From positions 1 to 29,545 of the forward strand of contig JBFWUM010000050.1 in the NCBI GenBank assembly GCA_050247255.1: a stretch of 29,545 bases of DNA, written 5' to 3'. Positions 18,270-27,337 of this stretch are shown here, in pieces. Made by a program: the position numbers and the translations under genes. The stretch's first letter is position 1. The number at the start of each line of letters is the position of its first letter. Origin of the DNA: JBFWUM01 sp050247255 (GTDB lineage Bacteria > Acidobacteriota > Vicinamibacteria > Vicinamibacterales > UBA2999). The notes beneath the pieces are model-generated. The model worked only from the letters and a program-made list of their open reading frames with translations, ran no database searches and had not been told where the DNA came from.

Positions 18270-18969
18270 AGTTCGCCGTCATCGTCTTTCCCGGCTCCAA
18301 CTGCGACCACGACGCGTACCACGCGGCGAAGCACGTGCTCGGCCAGGACGCCGAGTTCGTCTGGCACAAGGAAGACTCGCTGAAGGGCGCCGACGCGGTG
18401 ATCCTGCCCGGCGGGTTCGCGCACGGCGACTACCTGCGCACCGGCGCGATCGCGCGGTTCTCGCCGGTGATGAAGGCCGTGTCGTCGTTTGCCGCGCGCG
18501 GTGGTCCCGTGCTCGGCATCTGCAACGGCTTCCAGGTGCTGCTCGAGGCCGGGCTGCTGCCGGGGGCCATGCTGCGCAACCGCAGCGTCAAGTTCCAGTG
18601 CGAGTTCGTGCATGTGAAGGTCGAGCAGACCGACACGCCGTTCACCGCCGCGTGCGCGCCCGGGCAGGTGCTGCGCATTCCGATCGCCCATGGCGAGGGG
18701 AATTACTACGCGGAGCCCGATGTCGTCGCCCGGCTCGAGAAGAACCGCCAGGTAGTGTTCCGCTACGCGACCGCCGCCGGCGAGGTCACCGACGCCGCGA
18801 ACCCGAACGGCTCGGTCGCCAACATCGCCGGCCTGTGCAACGAAACCCGCAACGTCGTCGGCCTGATGCCGCATCCCGAGCGCGCCTGTGAGCTCGCCGT
18901 CGGCAGCGCCGACGGCCTCGTGATGTTCGAATCGGTACTCAAATCTGTAATGGGGTCGGGAGTCATTTC

Positions 18970-18973
<4 letters not shown>
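18266..18973 (+). CDS. purQ: FGAM synthase glutaminase subunit PurQ
   Basis: This 235-residue class-I glutamine amidotransferase supplies ammonia to PurL for FGAR to FGAM conversion. The triad is visible: Cys86 in GICNGFQ, and His203 and Glu205 in MPHPERA. The opening MKFAVIVFPGSNCDHD is the PurQ start. The final residues VMGSGVIS and the TGA stop come from the 33-bp repeat at 18947-18979. The family normally ends near 'FES', so the tail is probably repeat-derived. The stop overlaps the TTG start of purL by two bases. Confidence 0.97.

Positions 18974-18979
<6 letters not shown>
18947..18979 (+). repeat. 33-bp repeat, copy 1 (purQ/purL junction)
   Basis: This copy begins GTAATGGGGTCGGG and ends TTGAGGACAC. 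It is identical, as reverse complement, to 25864-25896 and differs at one base from 25138-25170. It carries an in-frame TGA for purQ (18971-18973), a GGGAG motif 7 bases before a TTG, and that TTG (18970-18972) as the purL start. It is a solitary copy about 6.2 kb from the transposase-flanking pair. Confidence 0.93.
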
Positions 18980-21212
<2,233 letters not shown>

Positions 21213-21213
<1 letters not shown>

Positions 21214-21238
21214 GGCCGTACACTTAGGCCGTACACTG
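21213..21238. repeat. 13-bp tandem duplication between purL and purF
   Basis: AGGCCGTACACTT (21213-21225) is followed directly by AGGCCGTACACTG (21226-21238), 12 of 13 identical. It looks like a local slippage duplication. It ends at the purF ribosome-binding site, so it sets the spacing between purL and purF. Confidence 0.8.
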
Positions 21239-21247
21239 GAAGGGTCC

Positions 21248-22723
21248 ATGTTCGACAAGTTCCGCGAGGAGTGCGGTGTCTTCGGCATCTTCGGGCACCC
21301 CGAAGCGTCGAACCTGACGTACCTCGGCCTGTACGCCCTCCAGCACCGCGGCCAGGAAAGCGCCGGCATCGCGGCGTCCGACGGCGTCCAGATTCGCCAC
21401 TCGAAGGCGATGGGCTACGTCAACGAGGCCTTCAGCGGCGAGACGCTGTCGAAGCTTCCCGGCAACCTGGCGGTGGGCCACGTCCGCTACTCGACGGCGG
21501 GCGAAAGCAGGCTGTCGAACGCCCAGCCGATCGTCATCGACAGCGTCCACGGCCAGTTCGCGATCGGGCACAACGGCAACCTGGTGAACGCCGGTGAGCT
21601 GCGCGACATCCTCGTGCGCAACGGCGCCATCTTCCAGACCAGCAGCGACACCGAGGTCGTGGTGCACCTGTTTGCGCGGGCGCGCACCGATAACGCGGAG
21701 GCGGCGATCGTCGAGGCGGTCTCGCAGGTGCGTGGCGCCTTCTCCTTCGTGATGATGACGAAGGACCGCCTTGTCGGGGTCCGCGATCCGCACGGGTTCC
21801 GTCCGCTGGCGATTGGCAAGCTGGGCGAGGCGTTTGTCATCTGCTCGGAGACGTGCGCGCTCGACCTGATCGGCGCGACCTACGTGCGCGACGTCGAGCC
21901 TGGCGAGGTGGTGATCGTCAGCGCGCAGGGGTTGAAATCGATCAAGCCGTTCGGCGTGCAGCCGGCGGCGCAGCAGTGCATCTTCGAGCACGTCTACTTC
22001 GCGCGTCCCGACAGCTACGTGTTCGGCGAGAGCGTCAACGAGGTCCGGACGGAGCTGGGGCGGCGGCTGGCCCGTGAGTCGGCGGTCGAGGCGGATGTCA
22101 TCGTGCCGATTCCGGACTCCGGCGTCTGCGCCGCGGTGGGCTTTGCCGAGGCGTCCGGCGTGCCGATGCGGATGGGGCTGATCCGCAACCACTATGTCGG
22201 CCGCACGTTCATCCAGCCGCAGCAGTCGATCCGCCACTTCGGCGTGCGGGTCAAGCTCAATCCGGTGCGCAGCATCCTGGAAGGCAAGCGCGTCGTCCTG
22301 GTTGACGACTCGATCGTCCGCGGCACGACCAGCCGGAAGATTGTGCGGATGGTCCGCAGCGCGGGCGCGCGCGAGGTGCACATGCGGGTGAGTTGCCCGC
22401 CGACGGTGTCTCCGTGCTTCTACGGCGTCGATACGCCGCGCCGCTCGGAGCTGATTGGCGCCACGCACACGCTCGAGGAGATTCGCAAGTACCTGGACGC
22501 TGACAGCGTCGCGTATTTGAGCCTGGAAGGGCTGACCGGCAGCGTGTCGAATGGCACTTCCAAGTACTGCACCTCCTGCTACACCGGCGTCTACCCCGTG
22601 GCGTTCCCGCGCGACGAGGCAGCCTACCTGCAGCTGGCGCTGAAGTTGAACGGCGACGCGCCGGCCGACGTCAAGCCGCTCCTCTTCCATTCCGCGCTCG
22701 AGAACGACCCGGTCATCAGCTGA
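21248..22723 (+). CDS. purF: Amidophosphoribosyltransferase
   Basis: This 491-residue enzyme starts the pathway: PRPP plus glutamine to phosphoribosylamine. The ATG at 21248 follows GGAAGG and gives an 8-residue propeptide (MFDKFREE) before catalytic Cys9 in CGVFGIF. The glutaminase domain contains LQHRGQESAGI. The PRTase domain has the PRPP loop VVLVDDSIVRGTTS. Cysteine clusters CPPTVSPC and CTSCY near the C-terminus fit the Fe-S-containing, propeptide-processed (Bacillus-like) PurF type. The secreted HEAT protein gene begins 4 bases after its stop. Confidence 0.98.
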   Translation: MFDKFREECGVFGIFGHPEASNLTYLGLYALQHRGQESAGIAASDGVQIRHSKAMGYVNEAFSGETLSKLPGNLAVGHVRYSTAGESRLSNAQPIVIDSVHGQFAIGHNGNLVNAGELRDILVRNGAIFQTSSDTEVVVHLFARARTDNAEAAIVEAVSQVRGAFSFVMMTKDRLVGVRDPHGFRPLAIGKLGEAFVICSETCALDLIGATYVRDVEPGEVVIVSAQGLKSIKPFGVQPAAQQCIFEHVYFARPDSYVFGESVNEVRTELGRRLARESAVEADVIVPIPDSGVCAAVGFAEASGVPMRMGLIRNHYVGRTFIQPQQSIRHFGVRVKLNPVRSILEGKRVVLVDDSIVRGTTSRKIVRMVRSAGAREVHMRVSCPPTVSPCFYGVDTPRRSELIGATHTLEEIRKYLDADSVAYLSLEGLTGSVSNGTSKYCTSCYTGVYPVAFPRDEAAYLQLALKLNGDAPADVKPLLFHSALENDPVIS

Positions 22724-22727
22724 CGCC

Positions 22728-24112
22728 GTGACGCTGCGCCTCACGCTTGCGACGATTGCCCTCTGTGGGCTGGTGTCCGGCGGGCCGGCGCCTGTGTTTG
22801 CGCAGGGCACGGCAGGCCGCCCTGGGCTCGACGAGCTCCTCAGCCGCCTCTCCTCCCTCGACTACGACACGCGCACGGGAGCGGCGCGACTGATTCGGCG
22901 TGCGCCTGCACCGGAGGCCGTCGCTGCGCTGACAACCGCGGTGCGATCCGGCTCTGACCAGTTCGTGCGCTATCGGGCGCTCGTGTTGCTGACCGGCTTC
23001 AACGACCGGAGCACGCCGGCGTTGATGCGAGGCCTGCTCGCGGACCGCAACGATCGTGTCCGCGAGGTGGCCTACCGGTGGTTCGAGCTGCATCCCGAGC
23101 CGGCCCTGGCGTCGCCGCTGTTCGCGGCGCTCGAGACGGAGCAGGCGGAGTTCGTGCGTCCGGCGCTTATTCGCGCGCTCGGCGCGTTGAGCGGCGAGCC
23201 TGCGGTGCAGCGCGCGTTGACCGCTGAGGCATCGCGAGGGCTCGACTTCTTCCGCAGCGCGGTGATCGAGGTTCTCGGCTTGCGCAAGGCGACGTGGGCG
23301 ATCGCGCCGGTGCTCGACGCGGCACAGACCGATGGGCCGCTCCAGGACGATGCGCTGCTGGCGCTTGGCCGGATGGGTGATCCGCGGGCGCTCGAAGTGA
23401 TCGCCGCCGTGCCGGATCGACCGGTGGAGCCTGCGATCGCCGCGCAGGCGGCNNNNNNNNNNNNNNNNNNNNNNNNNNNNNNNNNNNNNNNNNNNNNNNN
23501 NNNNNNNNNNNNNNNNNNNNNNNNNNNNNNNNNNNNNNNNNNNNNNNNNNNNAGACCGATGGGCCGCTCCAGGACGATGCGCTGCTGGCGCTTGGCCGGA
23601 TGGGTGATCCGCGGGCGCTCGAAGTGATCGCCGCCGTGCCGGATCGACCGGTGGAGCCTGCGATCGCCGCGCAGGCGGCGCTCTGCCTGCTGGGCGATGA
23701 CTGCCCGGCGCGCATCGCGTGGTTGAGCGACACGATGACGTCGAGGGTCGCGACGCGCGAAGCCGTGCGATCGGGCGCGGCGGCGCTTGGCGCCCTCGCG
23801 CTGACCTCCGATCAGGCCCTCGCCGCGCTGGCGGCGTTGCTGGGCCATGACGCTGTGCGTGCGGACGCGGCGGTCGGTCTGGGCGGTGTGGCGCTGCGGG
23901 CGCCGCAGCGGGTGCTGGCCTTCATCGAGGCGGCCACGCCGACGGAGCGTGTCCCGCTCGTGGCTGCCATCGCCGAGGCGTTCGAGCGCTTCGAGGAAGA
24001 CTTCGCCGAAGAGCAGTTCTACGCGGCGACGCGTGCCGCCTATTGGGAGGCGCCGGAAGGCGCGCCGACGCGGACGTTGATGGCGACCCTCATCGAGGAA
24101 CTGGACTTCTGA
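22728..24112 (+). CDS. Secreted HEAT-repeat-like protein (interrupted only by an assembly gap)
   Basis: The gene is split by the 100-N gap at 23453-23552. Collapsing the duplicated 127-bp flanks joins 22728-23325 to 23553-24112 in one frame of 385 codons, so it is intact. The GTG start gives a signal peptide (TLRLTLATIALCGLVSGG, cleavage likely after VFAQ), so the product should be periplasmic or outer-membrane associated. The rest is alpha-helical repeats of about 30 residues (for example SDQFVRYRALVLLTGFNDRS, LQDDALLALGRMGDPRALEV), as in HEAT/PBS-lyase scaffolds, with no catalytic motif. It sits between purF (4 bases) and purM (ATGA overlap), an unexpected position for a secreted protein. 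Confidence 0.82.
23326..23452. repeat. left copy of the second 127-bp duplicated contig end
   Basis: This is identical to 23553-23679 and abuts the N gap. It is the same 127-bp signature as at the first gap and lies within the HEAT-repeat gene. Confidence 0.95.
23453..23552. other. 100-N scaffold gap
   Basis: Exactly 100 N bases lie between identical 127-bp flanks. Collapsing it restores an intact reading frame, which supports the view that nothing is missing. Confidence 0.97.
23553..23679. repeat. right copy of the second 127-bp duplicated contig end
   Basis: This is identical to 23326-23452. It should be treated as the same genomic bases and not as an internal protein repeat. Confidence 0.95.
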
Positions 24113-25164
24113 TGGATTACAAGGCGGCCGGGGTCAACATCGACGCCGGCAACGAGGCTGTCCGGCGCATCCGCGCCCTTGCCCGCTCGACGTTCACCGA
24201 AGGCGTGCTGTCGGACATCGGATCGTTCGGCGGTCTCTTCCGGCTGGGCGACCGGGTCAAGGAGCCGGTGCTCGTGTCGAGCGCGGACGGCGTCGGGACC
24301 AAGTTGAAGGTCGCGTTCCTCGCCGGCCGTCACGACACGGTCGGTGTGGACCTCGTGAACCACTGCGTCAACGACATCCTGGTGCAGGGCGCCGAGCCGC
24401 TGTTCTTTCTCGACTACCTCTCGACCGGGCGCCTGTCGCCCGACGTGGCGGAGGCCATCGTCGGCGGTATGGCCGCGGCGTGCCGCGAGAATGGATGCGC
24501 GCTGCTCGGCGGCGAGACCGCCGAAATGCCCGGCTTCTACGCCGACGGCGAATACGACCTGGCCGGGTTCATCGTCGGTGCGGTGGAGCGGTCGAAGCTG
24601 ATTACGGGGCGTACGATTGCCGTCGGCGATGTGCTCGTCGGCGTGCCGTCCTCCGGCCTCCATACCAACGGCTATTCGCTGGCGCGGCGGATCGTCTTCG
24701 AGCGGCTCGGCCTTGACGTGTCGAGCCACGTGGCCGATCTCGGGAAGACCGTGGGCGCCGCGCTGCTCGAGCCGCACCGATCGTACCTGCCGATGATCCG
24801 GCCGCTGCTCGACGGCGGGCGCATCAAGGGGATGGCGCACATCACCGGCGGCGGGATCACCGAGAACCTGCCGCGCATCCTGCCGCACGGCACCGCCGCG
24901 GAGATCGATGCCGCGACGTGGACCGTGCCGCCGCTGTTCGAGTGGCTGTGGCGCAGCGGCGGCGTGCCGGCCGACGACATGTATCGCACGTTCAACATGG
25001 GCATCGGGCTGATCGTCGCGACATCGCCCGAACGGGCCGAGCAGCTGATAGAAGAACTCGCCGCGCGCGGCGGCCGCGATGCCCGCATCATCGGCGAAGT
25101 CGTCCCCGGCGAACCCCCCTCCGTCACTTACAAGAACGTAAGGGGGTCGGGAGTCATTTCTTGA
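24112..25164 (+). CDS. purM: Phosphoribosylformylglycinamidine cyclo-ligase (AIR synthetase)
   Basis: This 350-residue enzyme converts FGAM to AIR with ATP. The start MDYKAAGVNIDAGNEAV is typical, as are SSADGVGTKLKVAF (about 61-74), DLVNHCVNDILVQGAEPLFF and the MAHITGGGITENLPR block (about 241-255). The ATG at 24112 overlaps the preceding stop. The last residues, GSGVIS, and the TGA are encoded by repeat copy 2 at 25138-25170. The 3' end overlaps the oppositely oriented transposase gene by 37 bases. purN, the usual direct neighbour, lies beyond the insertion. Confidence 0.98.
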   Translation: MDYKAAGVNIDAGNEAVRRIRALARSTFTEGVLSDIGSFGGLFRLGDRVKEPVLVSSADGVGTKLKVAFLAGRHDTVGVDLVNHCVNDILVQGAEPLFFLDYLSTGRLSPDVAEAIVGGMAAACRENGCALLGGETAEMPGFYADGEYDLAGFIVGAVERSKLITGRTIAVGDVLVGVPSSGLHTNGYSLARRIVFERLGLDVSSHVADLGKTVGAALLEPHRSYLPMIRPLLDGGRIKGMAHITGGGITENLPRILPHGTAAEIDAATWTVPPLFEWLWRSGGVPADDMYRTFNMGIGLIVATSPERAEQLIEELAARGGRDARIIGEVVPGEPPSVTYKNVRGSGVIS

Positions 25165-25814
25165 GGACACTTCCGGCGCGGCTGTCCTCGCGGCCTTCGC
25201 GGCAGCATGCCGAGCCGTTCGCGGGTCCGGAGTACCCATTCATCCTCGCCGTACGGCAAGCCCTGCGACATCGCCGCGCGAAACCCGCGCAGTTCCTGCT
25301 CGGTCTGCGGCAGGTTCACGTAGTCACGCCAGTTGGCAGGGCGGACGCAGGGCCAGGCGGCAGTCCACACGTCCTTGCATCCGAGGCTGCTCCATCGCCA
25401 CGCTTCGGCGCGATCCACGAGGCGCGCGCGCAGCGCGTTGCGCTCGACGTAGCGACAGACCCACAGGAAATGACGGTCGCCGCCGACCGGAATGGCCTTG
25501 AACCGGCCCTGATACACGGCGCCTTCGCCAGCCGTCCCGCGCGCAAGCTGCCAGCGTCGCGCGTGTGTCGTCGTGAGCCAGTGCATGAAGCGCGAGAGCG
25601 CGCCGTCGCTTCGCGGCGAGGCAACCAGGTGCCAGTGGTTCGGCATCACGCAGTACGCGAAAACTGCGACGTCGGCGCGGGTAGTCGCTTCGCGCAGCAG
25701 CCGCTCGAAGGAGAAGTAATCACCCTCGGATTCGAAGATCGTCGAGCGCTTTGCGGCCCTGTTCAGGACATGGAAGACAAGTCCGGCCGTGGAGAAGCGT
25801 CTGCGACGCGGCAT
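25128..25814 (-). CDS. REP-associated tyrosine transposase (RAYT, Y1/HUH family)
   Basis: This 228-residue Y1 (IS200-like) transposase-family protein acts as a single-strand DNA endonuclease. The HUH motif is H60-W-H62 in VMPNHWHLV. A candidate catalytic tyrosine is Y122 in CRYVERNALRARLV, and VYQGRFKAIPV is a typical RAYT block. The open frame and intact motifs suggest a functional or recently functional gene. The C-terminal residues CPQEMTPDP are encoded by the reverse strand of repeat copy 2, and the stop lies inside purM, so the tail is not part of the catalytic domain. It is antisense to the purine operon and flanked by 33-bp inverted repeats, matching the RAYT-with-flanking-REP arrangement. 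Confidence 0.93.
   Translation of the reverse strand: MPRRRRFSTAGLVFHVLNRAAKRSTIFESEGDYFSFERLLREATTRADVAVFAYCVMPNHWHLVASPRSDGALSRFMHWLTTTHARRWQLARGTAGEGAVYQGRFKAIPVGGDRHFLWVCRYVERNALRARLVDRAEAWRWSSLGCKDVWTAAWPCVRPANWRDYVNLPQTEQELRGFRAAMSQGLPYGEDEWVLRTRERLGMLPRRPRGQPRRKCPQEMTPDPLTFL
25138..25170 (+). repeat. 33-bp repeat, copy 2 (purM 3' end / RAYT downstream end)
   Basis: It begins GTAAGGGGGTCGGG and ends TTGAGGACAC, with one mismatch to copy 1. It supplies the purM TGA (25162-25164), read in the same frame as in purQ, plus GGGAG and an overlapping TTG (25161-25163). On the minus strand it encodes the RAYT C-terminal tail. Confidence 0.93.
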
Positions 25815-25863
25815 GATGCTTCGCCCTGGGCAACACCGATGCCGAGTTGCAGGCTCCCCGCGA

Positions 25864-25896
25864 GTGTCCTCAAGAAATGACTCCCGACCCCATTAC
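25864..25896 (-). repeat. 33-bp repeat, copy 3, inverted (purN 5' end / RAYT upstream end)
   Basis: It reads GTGTCCTCAAGAAATG at its left end and is an exact reverse complement of copy 1. It contains the probable purN ATG (25877-25879) overlapping a TGA (25878-25880). Confidence 0.93.
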
Positions 25897-26518
25897 AAAT
25901 CGGAAATTGGGGGTGCTGATCTCGGGGCGGGGCAGCAACCTGCAGGCGCTCATCGACGCGATCGGGGACGGGCGGCTCGATGCGTCGATCGCCGTCGTCA
26001 TCGCCAATCGCGAGGATGCGGGCGGGCTGCAGCGGGCGCGCGACGCCGGCATCGACACGGCCGTCATCAGTCATCGCGCGTTCGCATCGCGCGATGACTT
26101 CGATCGCGCGCTGGCGGGCGAACTGCGCGCGCGGGAGGTGGGGCTGGTCTGCCTCGCCGGATTCATGCGCCTGATCGGGGCGCCGCTGCTCGAGGCGTTC
26201 CCGCACGCCATCGTCAACATCCACCCGTCGTTGCTTCCGGCCTTCCCGGGCGTGCATGCGCAGGCGCAGGCGCTCGCGCACGGCGTGAAGGTGAGCGGCG
26301 TGACGGTCCACCTGGTGAACGCCGAGCTCGACGCCGGCCCAATCATCGTTCAGCGCGTGGTCCCGGTGCGCGATGACGACACGGCCGACACCTTGAGCGC
26401 GCGGATTCTCGACGAGGAACACCGGGCGTACCCGGAGGCGGTCACGCTGCTGCTCGATGGCGGCTGGCGGATCGACGGCCGCCGGTTCGTCAGATCGCCG
26501 ATTTCCGCCGGAGGGTAA
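25877..26518 (+). CDS. purN: Phosphoribosylglycinamide formyltransferase (10-formyl-THF dependent)
   Basis: This 213-residue enzyme formylates GAR to FGAR. Its core begins LGVLISGRGSNLQALID. The catalytic asparagine and histidine are in VNIHPSLLPAFPG, and the aspartate is in AELDAGPIIVQ. The ATG at 25877 is inside inverted repeat copy 3, so the first residues MTPDPIT are repeat-derived; the RAYT tail reads MTPDPLT from copy 2. A TTG at 25847 would add ten residues and is less likely, and GTG 25918 would cut into the first strand. Its 3' end overlaps the convergent phosphoesterase gene by 29 bases. Confidence 0.95.
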   Translation: MTPDPITNRKLGVLISGRGSNLQALIDAIGDGRLDASIAVVIANREDAGGLQRARDAGIDTAVISHRAFASRDDFDRALAGELRAREVGLVCLAGFMRLIGAPLLEAFPHAIVNIHPSLLPAFPGVHAQAQALAHGVKVSGVTVHLVNAELDAGPIIVQRVVPVRDDDTADTLSARILDEEHRAYPEAVTLLLDGGWRIDGRRFVRSPISAGG

Positions 26519-27314
26519 CGACGGCGACTTCCGGCGGGCAGTTGATGCGCACCGGCACGTAGACGGTCCCGACGCCGCGGCTGACGAAGATCGAGGTGTT
26601 CTCACGCTGGCCGAGGCCGGCCACCACCGGAAAGTTCCGCCGGGCGACGGCGCCCAGGCCAGGCACGACCACCTGGCCGCCGTGCGTGTGCCCCGACAGG
26701 ACGGCGGGCACACCCAGCGCGGCCGCCTCGGTCAACCGCCGCGGGTCGTGCGCCAGCAGCAGCACCGTGTCGCGCGCGCGCCGCAGCACCCGCGTGATGT
26801 CCTCCGCGCGCCGCGTCCAGAAGCGGATGCCGGCCAGTTCCAGCCCCTCGCCGCGGATCTCCAGGCGCGTGCGCGCATCGCGCAGCACGCTGATCTGCTT
26901 CTTCGACAGCACCGCCTGCGTATCGCGATCGTTGTCGTGGTTGCCGAGGATGGCGAACACGCCGTGGGGGGCCGCGAGCGGCGCGAGCAGTTCAGCCACC
27001 GGGTCGAGATAGCCGCGATCGCCCCAGGTCACGTAGTCGCCGCCGAGCACGATCAGGTCGGGGCGCGCCGCCAGCATCATCGACACGGCGCGCTCGACGT
27101 CGCTGGCGGGCACCATGGCGCTGTGATGGATGTCGGTGATCAGCCCGACGCGCAGGCCGTCGAGCGCCGGGGCGAGGCCGGACACCGGCAGCTCGGCTTC
27201 GGTCGTTCCGAGACGATGGCGCTCGTAGCCGATCCCATAGGCGCCGGCGCCGGTGACGACGCCGATGGTCGTGGCGAGCACGCCTTTCAGCGCGGTGCGG
27301 CGGGTGAGGGCCAT
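26490..27314 (-). CDS. Tat-exported calcineurin-like metallophosphoesterase
   Basis: This 274-residue member of the YkuE-like metallophosphoesterase group has all five metal-site motifs: DIHH (D61, H63), GGDYV (D93), GNHD (N125-D127), LLLAHDP, and SGHTHGGQ. The N-terminus LTRRTALKG followed by a hydrophobic stretch is a twin-arginine signal, so the enzyme is probably folded in the cytosol and exported, possibly anchored. Relatives act on lipid-linked or UDP-linked substrates, but the substrate here is unknown. The start is only 23 bases from the divergent tyrS start. The 3' end overlaps purN by 29 bases. Confidence 0.92.
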   Translation of the reverse strand: MALTRRTALKGVLATTIGVVTGAGAYGIGYERHRLGTTEAELPVSGLAPALDGLRVGLITDIHHSAMVPASDVERAVSMMLAARPDLIVLGGDYVTWGDRGYLDPVAELLAPLAAPHGVFAILGNHDNDRDTQAVLSKKQISVLRDARTRLEIRGEGLELAGIRFWTRRAEDITRVLRRARDTVLLLAHDPRRLTEAAALGVPAVLSGHTHGGQVVVPGLGAVARRNFPVVAGLGQRENTSIFVSRGVGTVYVPVRINCPPEVAVVTLRRKSAI

Positions 27315-27337
27315 ACCGGGTTGTATAGTAGCGACTC
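27315..27337. promoter_or_regulatory. very short divergent promoter region with one TATA core
   Basis: Only 23 bases separate the two start codons. TATAGT (27324-27329) is placed 8 bases before the tyrS ATG. Read on the other strand, TATACA (27327-27322) is placed 7 bases before the phosphoesterase ATG. Both genes lack Shine-Dalgarno motifs, so leaderless transcripts from a shared core are possible. No -35 matches were found. Confidence 0.35.

Larger units (their letters stand above)
25138..25896 (-). mobile_element. RAYT element flanked by 33-bp inverted repeats, inserted between purM and purN
   Basis: This 759-bp unit runs from repeat copy 2 (25138-25170, direct) to copy 3 (25864-25896, inverted), with 32 of 33 terminal bases matching. 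It contains only the RAYT gene, read on the minus strand. It separates two genes that are adjacent in many purine operons. The outer boundaries are set by the repeats. No obvious target-site duplication is visible, as expected for Y1 enzymes. Confidence 0.8.

Noticed and set aside
21224..22810. 528-codon minus-strand frame opposite purF
   Set aside because: It is an antisense shadow of a highly conserved enzyme.
25161..25880. 239-codon + strand frame across the RAYT as a protein gene in its own right
   Set aside because: The product shows no domain and mirrors the transposase codons. I keep it only as a possible translational bridge, not as a gene.
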